The position numbers were made by a program, and so were the translations under genes. Below, in pieces: positions 40,642-49,414 of a stretch of 64,000 nucleotides of DNA (positions are counted from its first letter, which is position 1; each line of letters begins with the position of its first letter). The stretch lies in the NCBI GenBank assembly GCA_035637115.1, contig DASPXV010000151.1, forward strand, positions 4,394 to 68,393, read 5' to 3'. The notes under the pieces are model-generated. The model was not told the DNA's origin. It made no database searches and was given only the letters and a program-made list of their open reading frames with translations. The DNA is from JAICSD01 sp035637115. Lineage in GTDB: Bacteria; Acidobacteriota; Vicinamibacteria; Vicinamibacterales; 2-12-FULL-66-21.

Positions 40642-40664
40642 TTAGAGATCACTATCTCAATCCA

Positions 40665-43600
40665 CTATCGCAGCACGACGGACCCGGAGCCGCACAACTG
40701 TTCGACTTCTTCCACGAGTTTCTCTGACGGACGCACGCGCTGGGCGACGTCAGCGCGGACCCGCAGGTCGGGGCCGCCGTTCTCTTTCACGTCGAGCTCC
40801 AGCAGCACCCGGCGATCGCCGCGGTGGCGGGACAGGAGCTCGGCGAGCGCTTCCAGCGTATTGCGCGACGGCACCTGCAGGTGAATCACCACTTCGCGCG
40901 TGGTCCGCTCCTTGAGCAGCGAGATTGGCTGCAGTTCGATGGCCACGATTCGCGCGGACTCGTCGTCTTTTTCGAACTTGCCGCGCACGAGCAGCATCGC
41001 GTCGGCCGCGATCAGATGGCCGTGCTTACCGAACGTTTCCGGGAACACGACGACCTCGAGGCCTCCTGCGATGTCGTCGAGGATGAAGACCGCCATGCGG
41101 TCCCCTTTCTTCGTCTTCAAGGGGCGCAGACCGCTGACGATGCCGCCGACCCAGACGTCGGCGAGCGACTGGGAAAGTTCCGCGATACGCTGCGCGCCGA
41201 ACGCCTTGAGCTCCTCGCTGAACCGCTCGAGCGGATGTCCGCTCATGTACAGGCCGAGCGCTTCTTTCTCGAACGCGAGCTGTTGCGCTTCGTTCCAGGG
41301 CGCGGCGTCAGGCAGCGGAATCTCCGCGCCGGGTTCCAGGCCCTCGGCTGCGCCGCCGAACAACGAGTCCTGCCCTTGCTCGCGATTGCGCTGGTGCCGG
41401 CTGCCATGCTCGATCGCGCGGTCCACCGCGGCAAACAGCCGCGCGCGCCGCGAGGGGATCGGGCCCGTCGCCATCGAGTCGAACGCGCCGGCCTTGACGA
41501 GACTTTCGAGCGGACGCTTGTTGACCAGCCGCTGATCCACCTGCTCGCAGAGTCTGAACAGCGACGTGATGGTCCCAAGCTCCTTCCGCACGGCGAGCAT
41601 CGACAGGATCGCTCCCTCGCCCACGTTCTTCACGGCGCAGAGCCCGAACCGCACGCCTTCCTTCTCGACAGTGAAGGGCAGCTGGCTCGTATTGATATCC
41701 GGGGGCAGAATCGGGATCCCGAGGTCGCGGCACTCGCCGAGATACATCGCGAGCTTGTCGGTATTGGCCGCTTCGATCGTGAGCAGCGCGGCCATGAAGT
41801 GCCATGAGTAGTTCGCCTTCAGGTACGCCGTCTGGTACGCGATCCACGCGTACGTCGTCGAGTGCGACTTGTTGAAGCCGTACCCGGCGAAGAATTCCAT
41901 GAGATCGAAGATCTTCTTCGCCTTCTTCTCATTGATCCCGTTCGCGACGGCCCCCTGCATGAAGGCCTCGCGCTGCTTGGCCATGACCTTCGGGTCCTTC
42001 TTCCCCATGGCCTTGCGCAGCACGTCGGACTGGCCCATCGTGAACCCGGCCAGGACGGCGGCAATGCGCATGACCTGTTCCTGGTACGCGATGACGCCGT
42101 AGGTGTCGGACAGGATTGGTTCGAGCTGCTTCAGCTCGTACTTGACCTCAGTCTTCCCCTGCTTGCGCGAGATGAAGTCGTCGACCATCCCCGACTTGAG
42201 GGGACCGGGGCGATACAGCGCGTTCAGCGCGATGAGATCGTCCAGCCGTTCCGGCTTTGCCTTGCGCAGCAGCTCGCGCATGCCGGAGCTTTCGAACTGG
42301 AACACGCCGTAGGTCTGTCCGTCAGAGAAGAGCTTGTACGTCTTTTCGTCGTTCAGCGGGATCGCGTCGATGTCGAGCTCGATCCCCTCGGTGCGCTTGA
42401 TCTCCGCGAGGCAATCGTCGATCAGCGTCAGCGTGCTCAGGCCGAGGAAGTCCATCTTCAGCAGGCCGACGCGCTCGACCTCCTTCATCGCCCACTGCGT
42501 GACGATTTCGTCCTTCTGCGACTTGTAGAGCGGCACGAACTCGGTCAGCGGGCGCGGCGCGATGACCACGCCGGCGGCATGGACGGATGCATGGCGCGTC
42601 ATGCCTTCGAGCCGCTGCGCGATCGTCAGCAGCTCCTTGACGCGATCGTCCTTCTGCTGCATCTCCTTCAGCGCCGGACTCTCCTCCAGCGCCCTCGCAA
42701 GCGTCATGTCCAGCGCCGGCGGAACGGCCTTCGCGACGCGGTCCGCGTCCGCGTAGGGAATGTCCATGACCCGCGCCACGTCGCGCACGACCGCGCGCGC
42801 CTTCATCGTCCCGAACGTGATGATCTGCGCGACGTTCTCACGGCCATACTTGCGCGTGACGTACTCGATCACTTCGCCGCGCCGCCGCTCGCAGAAGTCG
42901 ATGTCGATGTCGGGCAGCGACACGCGCTCCGGATTCAGGAAGCGCTCGAAGATCAGGTCGTAGGCGATCGGATCGACGTCCGTAATCCGCAGGCAGTACG
43001 CGACGAAGCTGCCCGCCGCGGAGCCACGGCCCGGGCCGACCGGAATCCCCCGCTCGCGCGCGTAGCGGATGAAGTCCCAGACGATCAGGAAGTACCCGGG
43101 GTACTTCATCTTCTTGATCATCTGGACTTCGTAGGTGAGGCGCCGCTCGTACTCATCGATCGTGTGCTTCAGCGCGCCGGAGGCCGCCAGCTCCTTGAGC
43201 CGAGGGAGCCGCATTTCGAAGCCCTGGCGCACCACGTGCTCGAAGTAGTCGTCCAGCGAGAAACCTGCGGGCACGTCGAAGTTCGGGAGGTAGTTCTCCT
43301 TGAACGAGAGATCCACGTTGCAGCGCGCCGCGATCTGCACGGTGCGCGCGATGGCGTCCGCGTAATCGGGGAATACGTGCGCCATCTCTTCGCCGGTCTT
43401 GAGATAGAACTGGTCCCCGTGGTACTTCAGCCGCTCGGTATCGTTGACGGTCTTGCCGGTCCCGATGCAGAGCAGGATGTCGTGCGGTTTGAAGTCCGAG
43501 TTCTTCAGGTAATGGACGTCGTTCGTGACGACGAGATCGAGCCCGAGATCTTTCGCGATTGGCTGGAGGCCGGTGTTGACGATCTTCTGCTCGTCGATGC

Positions 43601-44135
43601 CCTGGTACTGCATCTCGAGGAAGAAGTTCTCGCGGCCGAGAATATCGCGGTACGCGGCCGCCGCGGCGATCGCCTTCTGCTGCTGCTCGGTCCGGATCCC
43701 GGTTGCGACCTCCCCTTTCAAGCAGCTGCTCAGGCCAATCAGTCCTTTTGCGTGCTGCGCGAGCAGCTCCTTGTCGATGCGCGGCTTGTAGTAGAACCCC
43801 TCAGTGTAGCCGGACGACACCAGCTTGATGAGATTGTGGTACCCGTCATTCGTCTCCGCGAGGAGCACGAGATGGTTCGCCGTCTCCCCCGGCGTGCCGC
43901 TCTTCGTCCGCCGATCGCCCGGCGCAACGTACACCTCGCACCCGAGGATCGGATTGATCCCGCGCTTGCGCGCCTGATCGTGGAACCCCACCGACGAGAA
44001 CATGTTCCCATGCTCGGTGATGGCCATCGCCGGCATCTTCAGCTCCACGGCTTTATCGAGTAGTTCCTCGATGCGGCACGCGCCGTCCAGTAGCGAGTAC
44101 TCCGAGTGCAGGTGGAGGTGGACGAACTCTGTCAT
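40665..44135 (-). CDS. dnaE: DNA polymerase III alpha subunit
   Basis: A 1156-residue replicative polymerase. Start ATG 44135 gives MTEFVHLHLHSEYSLLDGAC; the upstream open frame is repeat-array DNA and is excluded. The N-terminal PHP domain (HLHLHSEYSLLD, ITEHGNMF) is followed by the polymerase active site with LPDIDIDFCERRRGE (about 405), the GPGRGSAAGSFVAYCL motif, NKSHSTTYAWIAYQTAYLKA, a helix-hairpin-helix and a C-terminal OB fold (WVGGIVSGLRPLKTKKGDRM). It is a DnaE1-type replicative enzyme by length and layout. Confidence 0.96.
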   Translation of the reverse strand: MTEFVHLHLHSEYSLLDGACRIEELLDKAVELKMPAMAITEHGNMFSSVGFHDQARKRGINPILGCEVYVAPGDRRTKSGTPGETANHLVLLAETNDGYHNLIKLVSSGYTEGFYYKPRIDKELLAQHAKGLIGLSSCLKGEVATGIRTEQQQKAIAAAAAYRDILGRENFFLEMQYQGIDEQKIVNTGLQPIAKDLGLDLVVTNDVHYLKNSDFKPHDILLCIGTGKTVNDTERLKYHGDQFYLKTGEEMAHVFPDYADAIARTVQIAARCNVDLSFKENYLPNFDVPAGFSLDDYFEHVVRQGFEMRLPRLKELAASGALKHTIDEYERRLTYEVQMIKKMKYPGYFLIVWDFIRYARERGIPVGPGRGSAAGSFVAYCLRITDVDPIAYDLIFERFLNPERVSLPDIDIDFCERRRGEVIEYVTRKYGRENVAQIITFGTMKARAVVRDVARVMDIPYADADRVAKAVPPALDMTLARALEESPALKEMQQKDDRVKELLTIAQRLEGMTRHASVHAAGVVIAPRPLTEFVPLYKSQKDEIVTQWAMKEVERVGLLKMDFLGLSTLTLIDDCLAEIKRTEGIELDIDAIPLNDEKTYKLFSDGQTYGVFQFESSGMRELLRKAKPERLDDLIALNALYRPGPLKSGMVDDFISRKQGKTEVKYELKQLEPILSDTYGVIAYQEQVMRIAAVLAGFTMGQSDVLRKAMGKKDPKVMAKQREAFMQGAVANGINEKKAKKIFDLMEFFAGYGFNKSHSTTYAWIAYQTAYLKANYSWHFMAALLTIEAANTDKLAMYLGECRDLGIPILPPDINTSQLPFTVEKEGVRFGLCAVKNVGEGAILSMLAVRKELGTITSLFRLCEQVDQRLVNKRPLESLVKAGAFDSMATGPIPSRRARLFAAVDRAIEHGSRHQRNREQGQDSLFGGAAEGLEPGAEIPLPDAAPWNEAQQLAFEKEALGLYMSGHPLERFSEELKAFGAQRIAELSQSLADVWVGGIVSGLRPLKTKKGDRMAVFILDDIAGGLEVVVFPETFGKHGHLIAADAMLLVRGKFEKDDESARIVAIELQPISLLKERTTREVVIHLQVPSRNTLEALAELLSRHRGDRRVLLELDVKENGGPDLRVRADVAQRVRPSEKLVEEVEQLCGSGSVVLR

Positions 44136-44307
44136 TGGCGACTGCCAATTGGCGATTGCAGATTCAGGGATTGCCGATTGTGGATTGAAGATTCGGCGGA
44201 TGGCCAGCGGCGCCGGGCGCCAATCGTCAATCGACATTTCGTCAATGGACGATCGTCAATCCTCAATTCGTTAATCATCAATCTGCAATCTGCAATCGCC
44301 AATGTGC
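44136..44307. repeat. GATTGNN/CAATCNN heptad array filling the guaA-dnaE gap
   Basis: About 24 contiguous 7-bp units occupy all 172 bp between the guaA stop (44308-44310) and the dnaE start. On the plus strand TTGGCGA, CTGCCAA, TTGGCGA, TTGCAGA ... ATTGCCG, ATTGTGG, ATTGAAG switch through a GC-rich centre (about 44195-44222) to CAATC-type units (GTCAATC, CGTCAAT, CCTCAAT, TCTGCAA, TCTGCAA, TCGCCAA). Relative to guaA, GATTGNN units come first and inverted units later, the same design as behind hpf. Confidence 0.88.
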
Positions 44308-45855
44308 CTACTCCCATTCAATCGTCGAAGGAGGCTTGGAACTAATGTCGTAGACCACCCGGTTAATCCCCTTCACTTCATTCACGATGCGCGACGAAAT
44401 CGATCCCAGCAGATCGTGCGGGAGGCGCGCCCAGTCCGCCGTCATCCCGTCCCTGCTCTCGACCGCGCGGATCGCGACCGTGTACTCGTAGGTGCGCGCG
44501 TCCCCCATGACGCCCACGCTCTGCACCGGGAGCAGCACGGCAAACGACTGCCATACGCGGCGGTACCAGCCGGCTTTCTTCACTTCCTCGGCGACGATCG
44601 CGTCCGCCTTGCGCACGAGATCGAGGCGCGCGGCCGTGACCTCTCCGAGGATGCGCACCGCGAGTCCCGGCCCCGGGAACGGCTGGCGCCACACGAACTC
44701 GTCGTCCAGCCCCATTTCCTTGCCCACGGCACGGACTTCATCCTTGAACAGCTGCCGTAGCGGTTCCACGAGCTTGAAGCGCATCCCTTCGGGCAGGCCG
44801 CCGACGTTGTGATGGCTCTTGATCACGTGCGACGGTCCGATCACCGAGACGCTCTCGATCACGTCCGGATACAGCGTCCCCTGCGCGAGAAAGTCGAAGC
44901 CTCCCTGCGTCTGTGCGAGCCGTTTCGCTTCCGCCTCGAACACTTCGATGAACGCCGCGCCGATGATCTTCCGTTTCTTCTCGGGATCCGTCACGCCGCG
45001 CAGACGATCCATGAACAACTGCGTCGCATCCACGAATACGAGCGGGAGCTGCAAGCGCTCGAACCGCTGGCGGATCTGCGCGGCTTCGTCGAGCCGCATC
45101 ACGCCGTTGTCCACGAAGATGCACGTCAGCCGATCGCCGATCGCCTTGTGAATCAACAGCGCTGCGACCGTCGAATCGACGCCGCCGCTCAGGCCGCAGA
45201 CGACTCGCCCATCACCCACTTGCGCCTCGATCTTGCCGACCGTCTCCTGCACGAATGACGCCATCGTCCAATCGCCCGTGCAGCCGCAGATGTCGAATGC
45301 GAAGTTGCGCAGGATCTGCGTACCGTGATCGGTATGTGCGACCTCCGGATGAAACAGGAGCGCGTAGTACCGGCGTTCCTCGTCGGCCATTGCCGCAACC
45401 GGCGCGTTCGTGCTGGTCGCCGTCACGGTGAAGCCGGAGGGCGCGGATTTCACGAAGTCGCCGTGGCTCGCCCAGACTCGCAGCTCTGATCCGATCGACG
45501 AGAGCATCGGCGCTCCCTTTTCGATCTTGATCGTGGCGAGGCCGAATTCGCGATGCGGCGCCGGTGCGACGACGCCGCCAAGCGCGTCGGTCATCAACTG
45601 CATCCCGTAACAGATGCCCAGCACCGGCAGGCCAGCGTCGAAGACTGCGGTCTCGCAGCGCGGCGCCGAATCCTCCGACACGCTCCGCGGTCCGCCGGAC
45701 AGAACGATGCCGACCGGCTTGCGCGCCTTGATCTCCGCCATCGGCGTGTTGAACGGAAGGATCTCGGAATACACCGACAGTTCTCGCAGCCGGCGCGCAA
45801 TCAATTGCGTGAACTGCGATCCGAAATCGAGCACGACGATAGTTTGATGAGTCAC
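44308..45855 (-). CDS. guaA: GMP synthase (glutamine-hydrolysing)
   Basis: A 515-residue enzyme that aminates XMP to GMP. The class-I amidotransferase domain has the nucleophilic cysteine in GICYGMQLM and the His/Glu of LLFHPEVAHTDHG. The ATP-pyrophosphatase domain has the PP-loop GLSGGVDSTV (about 225), and the C-terminal dimerisation domain ends SKPPSTIEWE, the usual GuaA end. The start is GTG 45855 with a near-perfect -10 box very close upstream, so the leader is short. Confidence 0.97.
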   Translation of the reverse strand: MTHQTIVVLDFGSQFTQLIARRLRELSVYSEILPFNTPMAEIKARKPVGIVLSGGPRSVSEDSAPRCETAVFDAGLPVLGICYGMQLMTDALGGVVAPAPHREFGLATIKIEKGAPMLSSIGSELRVWASHGDFVKSAPSGFTVTATSTNAPVAAMADEERRYYALLFHPEVAHTDHGTQILRNFAFDICGCTGDWTMASFVQETVGKIEAQVGDGRVVCGLSGGVDSTVAALLIHKAIGDRLTCIFVDNGVMRLDEAAQIRQRFERLQLPLVFVDATQLFMDRLRGVTDPEKKRKIIGAAFIEVFEAEAKRLAQTQGGFDFLAQGTLYPDVIESVSVIGPSHVIKSHHNVGGLPEGMRFKLVEPLRQLFKDEVRAVGKEMGLDDEFVWRQPFPGPGLAVRILGEVTAARLDLVRKADAIVAEEVKKAGWYRRVWQSFAVLLPVQSVGVMGDARTYEYTVAIRAVESRDGMTADWARLPHDLLGSISSRIVNEVKGINRVVYDISSKPPSTIEWE

Positions 45856-45871
45856 GGGAGGACGAGACGCT

Positions 45872-45877
45872 ATTATA
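45872..45877 (-). promoter_or_regulatory. TATAAT -10 element upstream of guaA
   Basis: A perfect TATAAT is read on the minus strand, 16 bp from the guaA GTG, in the 26-bp gap to the divergent PQQ-propeller gene. No convincing -35 hexamer is seen at the right spacing. Transcription from here would give an almost leaderless guaA mRNA. Confidence 0.4.
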
Positions 45878-45881
45878 AGGT

Positions 45882-47216
45882 GTGCCGAAGGCCGACACCA
45901 CTACATCTTGTAGGGCATTTGCGCTCACAGCCGCGCTCGTGCTGTCTTTCGCGTCAGGCTCGCCCGCAGCCGATCGGTTTCCTGCCCCTCGCCTGCCTGT
46001 CAAGACACACTGGTCCGTCGATCTGCGCGCCGGCGTCGGTGGCGCCCCGGTCAGTGACGGCGACCGCGTGTATCTCGCGCTGCGCACCGCGCACATTGTT
46101 GCGCTCGCGCTGAGCGATGGTCACGAACTATGGCGCATCGAAAAGGACGTGAGCGCGCCGATGGCCGCGAGCGACGGGATGTTGTTCGTGTCCGCCGCCG
46201 ACGCCATCGAAGCCCTGCGCGGGACCGACGGCAAAAGTATCTGGACCGCTCCACGAGTCAAGGCCGCGGCGCCGCTGGTTGCTGCAGCAGGCCTGCTGAT
46301 CGCGGCGACCGAGAGCGAGGTCGTCACAATCAAGGCCGCCGACGGCCAGATCGTGTGGCGCCATGCCGCTGGCGGCGTGCGCCAGGCGCCCATCGTCGAC
46401 GGCGAACGCGTCTTCGTCGGCGCGGACGATGGCCGCCTGCTGGCGATGAAACTCTCCACCGGCGAAGTCACCTGGGAAAAGTACGTCGAAGGTGGCGTGA
46501 CCGCGCTCGCTGCGTATCGCGGCCTCGTCTACGCAGGTGCGGGCACCAAGCAGTTTTACTGCATGGACGCCAGGAACGGTGCGGTCAGGTGGCCGTACCG
46601 CATCGGCTCGATTCCTTCCGGCGCGATCGCCGTCGACGACGACCGCGTGTATTTCACCGCACTCGACAACGTCGTCCGCGCGCTGGATCGCGAGACGGGC
46701 AACCAGCAGTGGCAGACCGCGCTCAAGAGGCGTCCCGTCGCGGGAGTTCGGCTCGTCGGCCACGTGATCTTCGTGCAGGTCAGCGGCACGGAGCTGATGA
46801 TGCTCCTCGATCGCACCGGCGCGCGAAGCGGCAACATTCCGCTGCCTGGAGAAACGACGCGTGATACGCCGCCGGATGTACGGGAAACCGCCGCGGGCGT
46901 GAACGTGGTCGTCGTGACGGGCGGATTATCGAATCAGTGGCAGTTGACACTGATTGGGCCGGCTGCGGAACCGGCGCTCGAACCCCTCGATCGGTGGACG
47001 CCGCTGCCCGGCGTGAGCTTCCTGACCGATCCGCTGACGGCGCCGATCGGCCGCGTGCTGCCGTGGCTCGTGCTGACGGATCCGATCGTGCACCCGTTTT
47101 CAGCGATGGAATGGCCGATCGTGCTGCGCGATCCGCCGCTCGAGCCGCTTACGACGCTCCCGGGGCTCCAGCTCCGGCCGTTGTCGCCCGTGCTGCCCGT
47201 TCGTCGCGGAGCGTAG
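45882..47216 (+). CDS. Secreted PQQ-like beta-propeller repeat protein (BamB-like)
   Basis: A 444-residue protein starting at GTG 45882. The N-terminal signal peptide (about 10-29, CRAFALTAALVLSFASGSPA) precedes repeated propeller blades with the PQQ signature: VALALSDGHELWRIEKDVSA, VTIKAADGQIVWRHAAGG, LAMKLSTGEVTWEKYVEGGV, YCMDARNGAVRWPYRIGS, RALDRETGNQQWQTALK. This resembles BamB and other periplasmic propellers, which act as protein-binding scaffolds rather than PQQ enzymes; no dehydrogenase domain is attached. The proline-rich C-terminus (WTPLPGVSFLTDPLTAPIG onward) is unlike BamB. The 3' end overlaps the convergent aminotransferase by 68 bp. Confidence 0.78.
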   Translation: MPKADTTTSCRAFALTAALVLSFASGSPAADRFPAPRLPVKTHWSVDLRAGVGGAPVSDGDRVYLALRTAHIVALALSDGHELWRIEKDVSAPMAASDGMLFVSAADAIEALRGTDGKSIWTAPRVKAAAPLVAAAGLLIAATESEVVTIKAADGQIVWRHAAGGVRQAPIVDGERVFVGADDGRLLAMKLSTGEVTWEKYVEGGVTALAAYRGLVYAGAGTKQFYCMDARNGAVRWPYRIGSIPSGAIAVDDDRVYFTALDNVVRALDRETGNQQWQTALKRRPVAGVRLVGHVIFVQVSGTELMMLLDRTGARSGNIPLPGETTRDTPPDVRETAAGVNVVVVTGGLSNQWQLTLIGPAAEPALEPLDRWTPLPGVSFLTDPLTAPIGRVLPWLVLTDPIVHPFSAMEWPIVLRDPPLEPLTTLPGLQLRPLSPVLPVRRGA

Positions 47217-48411
47217 CGGCAAGCCGCGCGACTCCCGCCTGGATGCGCTCCGGCGTGGGCGCGGAGAACGACAGCCGCAGCGTGTTCTGCCCGCTGCCAT
47301 TGACATAGAAAGCGTCGCCGGTTACGTAGACCACACCGTGTTCGATGGCGCGCCCGATCATCTGCGTCGCGTCGATGCCAGGCGGGAGCGTGATCCACAG
47401 GAAGAATCCTCCCTTGGGCTTCGGCCAGGTGACGTCAGGTCCTACCTCGCGCTGCAGCGCCTCTTCCATGACGTCGCGCTTGTGCGCGTAGTGCCGGCGC
47501 AGCAGCGGCAGCTGCCGTTCGAGGACCCCGCGGCGGCACGCTTCGTAGATCATCCGCTGATCGAGCGATCCGGTCAGCAGATCTTCGGCCTGCTTCGCCA
47601 TCTCGAAGCGTGAGGCCAGCGAGGCGGGCGCGGCGATCCACGCGACGCGGTATCCGGGCGCGAGCGTCTTCGAGAAGCTGCTCAAGTACACGACGCGTCC
47701 GCGCGTGTCATCCGCTTTGACCGGCCGAACGTCCGCCTCGGTGGCCGAGTCCTCGAAGTAGAGGTCGCGGTACGGATCGTCCTCGACGATCAGCACGTCG
47801 CGTCGTTCCGCCCATTCGAGGAGCCGCTGGCGCTTGTGGAGGCCAATCAGCAGCCCCGTAGGGTTTTGAAAATTGGGAACGACGTAAAGGAACTTCACCC
47901 GACGCCCTTCACGCCGCAGGCGGTCGTAAGTCGCGTCGAGGGCGACGAGATCGATGCCGTCCGCGTCCTGCGGCACGCCAACCATCGTCGCCTGCACGTT
48001 GCGAAAGGCGGTGATCGCGCCGACATACGTCGGCAGCTCCACCAGAATCACATCACCGGGATCGATGAGCACGCGGGCGACAAGATCGAGTCCCTGCTGC
48101 GAACCCGTCGTCACGAGCAGATCCTCCATCTTTGCGGCGACGCCGCGGCGCTGCATGATGCCGGTGATGGCGTCGAGCAGCGGACGATAGCCGCGCGTCG
48201 GGCCGTACTGCAGGACGCTGCCGTCGCGGCTCGCGAGGAGCGCCGCGGCGATGCCGGCGAAGTCGTCCCACGGAAACGTGTCGGGCGCGGGATAGCCCGG
48301 CGCGAACGAGATGATGTCGCGGCCGCTCGCCAGGACCGCGCCCATTTTGCGGATCGCGGACTCCTGCATCAGCCGCCCCGCGTTCGACAAAAAACTATCG
48401 GTATTCGTCAT
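47149..48411 (-). CDS. PLP-dependent class I/II aminotransferase (2-aminoadipate / MocR-like fold)
   Basis: A 420-residue fold-type-I aminotransferase; start ATG 48411. Seen: SFAPGYPAPDTFPWDDF, YGPTRGYRPLLDAIT, VTTGSQQGLDLVARVLIDPG, NFQNPTGLLIGLHKR, the PLP lysine in YLSSFSKTLAPGYRVAW, and GGFFLWITLPPGID. This set is typical of the LysN/2-aminoadipate and aromatic aminotransferase subgroup. The exact amino acid is not identifiable. The last about 22 codons (RDERAARATTAGAGAPGAS) overlap the PQQ gene and are probably non-essential. The ATGA start overlaps the stop of the upstream membrane-protein gene. Confidence 0.87.
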   Translation of the reverse strand: MTNTDSFLSNAGRLMQESAIRKMGAVLASGRDIISFAPGYPAPDTFPWDDFAGIAAALLASRDGSVLQYGPTRGYRPLLDAITGIMQRRGVAAKMEDLLVTTGSQQGLDLVARVLIDPGDVILVELPTYVGAITAFRNVQATMVGVPQDADGIDLVALDATYDRLRREGRRVKFLYVVPNFQNPTGLLIGLHKRQRLLEWAERRDVLIVEDDPYRDLYFEDSATEADVRPVKADDTRGRVVYLSSFSKTLAPGYRVAWIAAPASLASRFEMAKQAEDLLTGSLDQRMIYEACRRGVLERQLPLLRRHYAHKRDVMEEALQREVGPDVTWPKPKGGFFLWITLPPGIDATQMIGRAIEHGVVYVTGDAFYVNGSGQNTLRLSFSAPTPERIQAGVARLAATLRDERAARATTAGAGAPGAS

Positions 48412-49391
48412 GCAACTCGAATGTCGGAAGAAGAATGGTACCAGCGGTAATGCGACAAGTATGCGCCGAGCGCGGCCAGCGCGACGTACTCGAACACGAT
48501 GCCGCGCACGAGCCACGCGGCAAGCTGCAACGGCAATACGGCCAGTCCGACCAGCGGTACGAACGCGATCAGGCCGAGTCCGGCCGTCGCCAGGATCGAC
48601 GCCGCCGTCGCAATCACGACGGTGACGAGCACGACACCGAACACACCGGCGACTTCGCGAAGGTGCCCCCAGACGAACGCGAGCGCCATCACGACACCCT
48701 TGCGAACGCTGACGTCTTCGATCGCGACGACCATTTGTGTCATCAGGTAAAAGAAATTCAACAGCGTGATCCAGACGATGAGGACGCTCGACGCGGCCGC
48801 GGCCGTGACGGTCCATCCGAGCAGGACCGCGGAGTTGCCGACCAGCGCATAGCCGCCGAAGACGATGGCGACGTACACGGCCGCCGTGATGCCGTACATG
48901 AGCAGCAGACCGAACCCGATGCGCAGGTAGCGGCGCCACAGCCGCCGACAGCCGTCGAGGAAAGGATCGATGGCCACCACCGACGCGCGGCGCAGCGATT
49001 CGAGCCGCAGTGGCGGACGGTCGATCGGCCCCGCAACGCGTTCCGCTTCGGCGAGCAGGGCGACCGTGCCTCCCTTGACCACGAACGTCAGCATCGAGCC
49101 GCAGACGAGCACGAGCAGGCCGGATGCGATGAACGCCGTCAGCGCGACGGGGCTCGCCATCAGCGCTGAGAGGATCGAGGTCACGATGTCGCGAACGTCA
49201 CCGCTCAGAAGATCGGTCAGGCTCGTATCGAGCAACAGCGCGACGAGGAAGGCGCCGCCGACGATCGGCACGGCGAGCAGGAGCTTGAGGACGGATTCAG
49301 TAACGAACTGGACGATCACGAGCGGCCAGTTGGCCGCGGCAATCAGCGCGCCGCGCTTCAAGGCGGCCTTCAGCCCCGGAGTGTGCGCCAT
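48408..49391 (-). CDS. Polytopic membrane protein of unknown function
   Basis: About 327 residues from ATG 49391 (MAHTPGLKAALKRGALIAAA). Six or so hydrophobic segments: about 20-35, 42-60, 80-105, 160-185, 195-225, 250-305 (for example GFGLLLMYGITAAVYVAIVF and VVLVTVVIATAASILATAGL). No catalytic motif is recognisable. A cytoplasmic loop at about 115-150 (AEAERVAGPIDRPPLRLESL) separates two membrane halves. It is translationally coupled to the aminotransferase (ATGA) and divergent from the giant histidine kinase, whose start is only 23 bp away. Function unknown. Confidence 0.75.
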   Translation of the reverse strand: MAHTPGLKAALKRGALIAAANWPLVIVQFVTESVLKLLLAVPIVGGAFLVALLLDTSLTDLLSGDVRDIVTSILSALMASPVALTAFIASGLLVLVCGSMLTFVVKGGTVALLAEAERVAGPIDRPPLRLESLRRASVVAIDPFLDGCRRLWRRYLRIGFGLLLMYGITAAVYVAIVFGGYALVGNSAVLLGWTVTAAAASSVLIVWITLLNFFYLMTQMVVAIEDVSVRKGVVMALAFVWGHLREVAGVFGVVLVTVVIATAASILATAGLGLIAFVPLVGLAVLPLQLAAWLVRGIVFEYVALAALGAYLSHYRWYHSSSDIRVA

Positions 49392-49414
49392 CGACAAACA
49401 TCTCACTATACATC

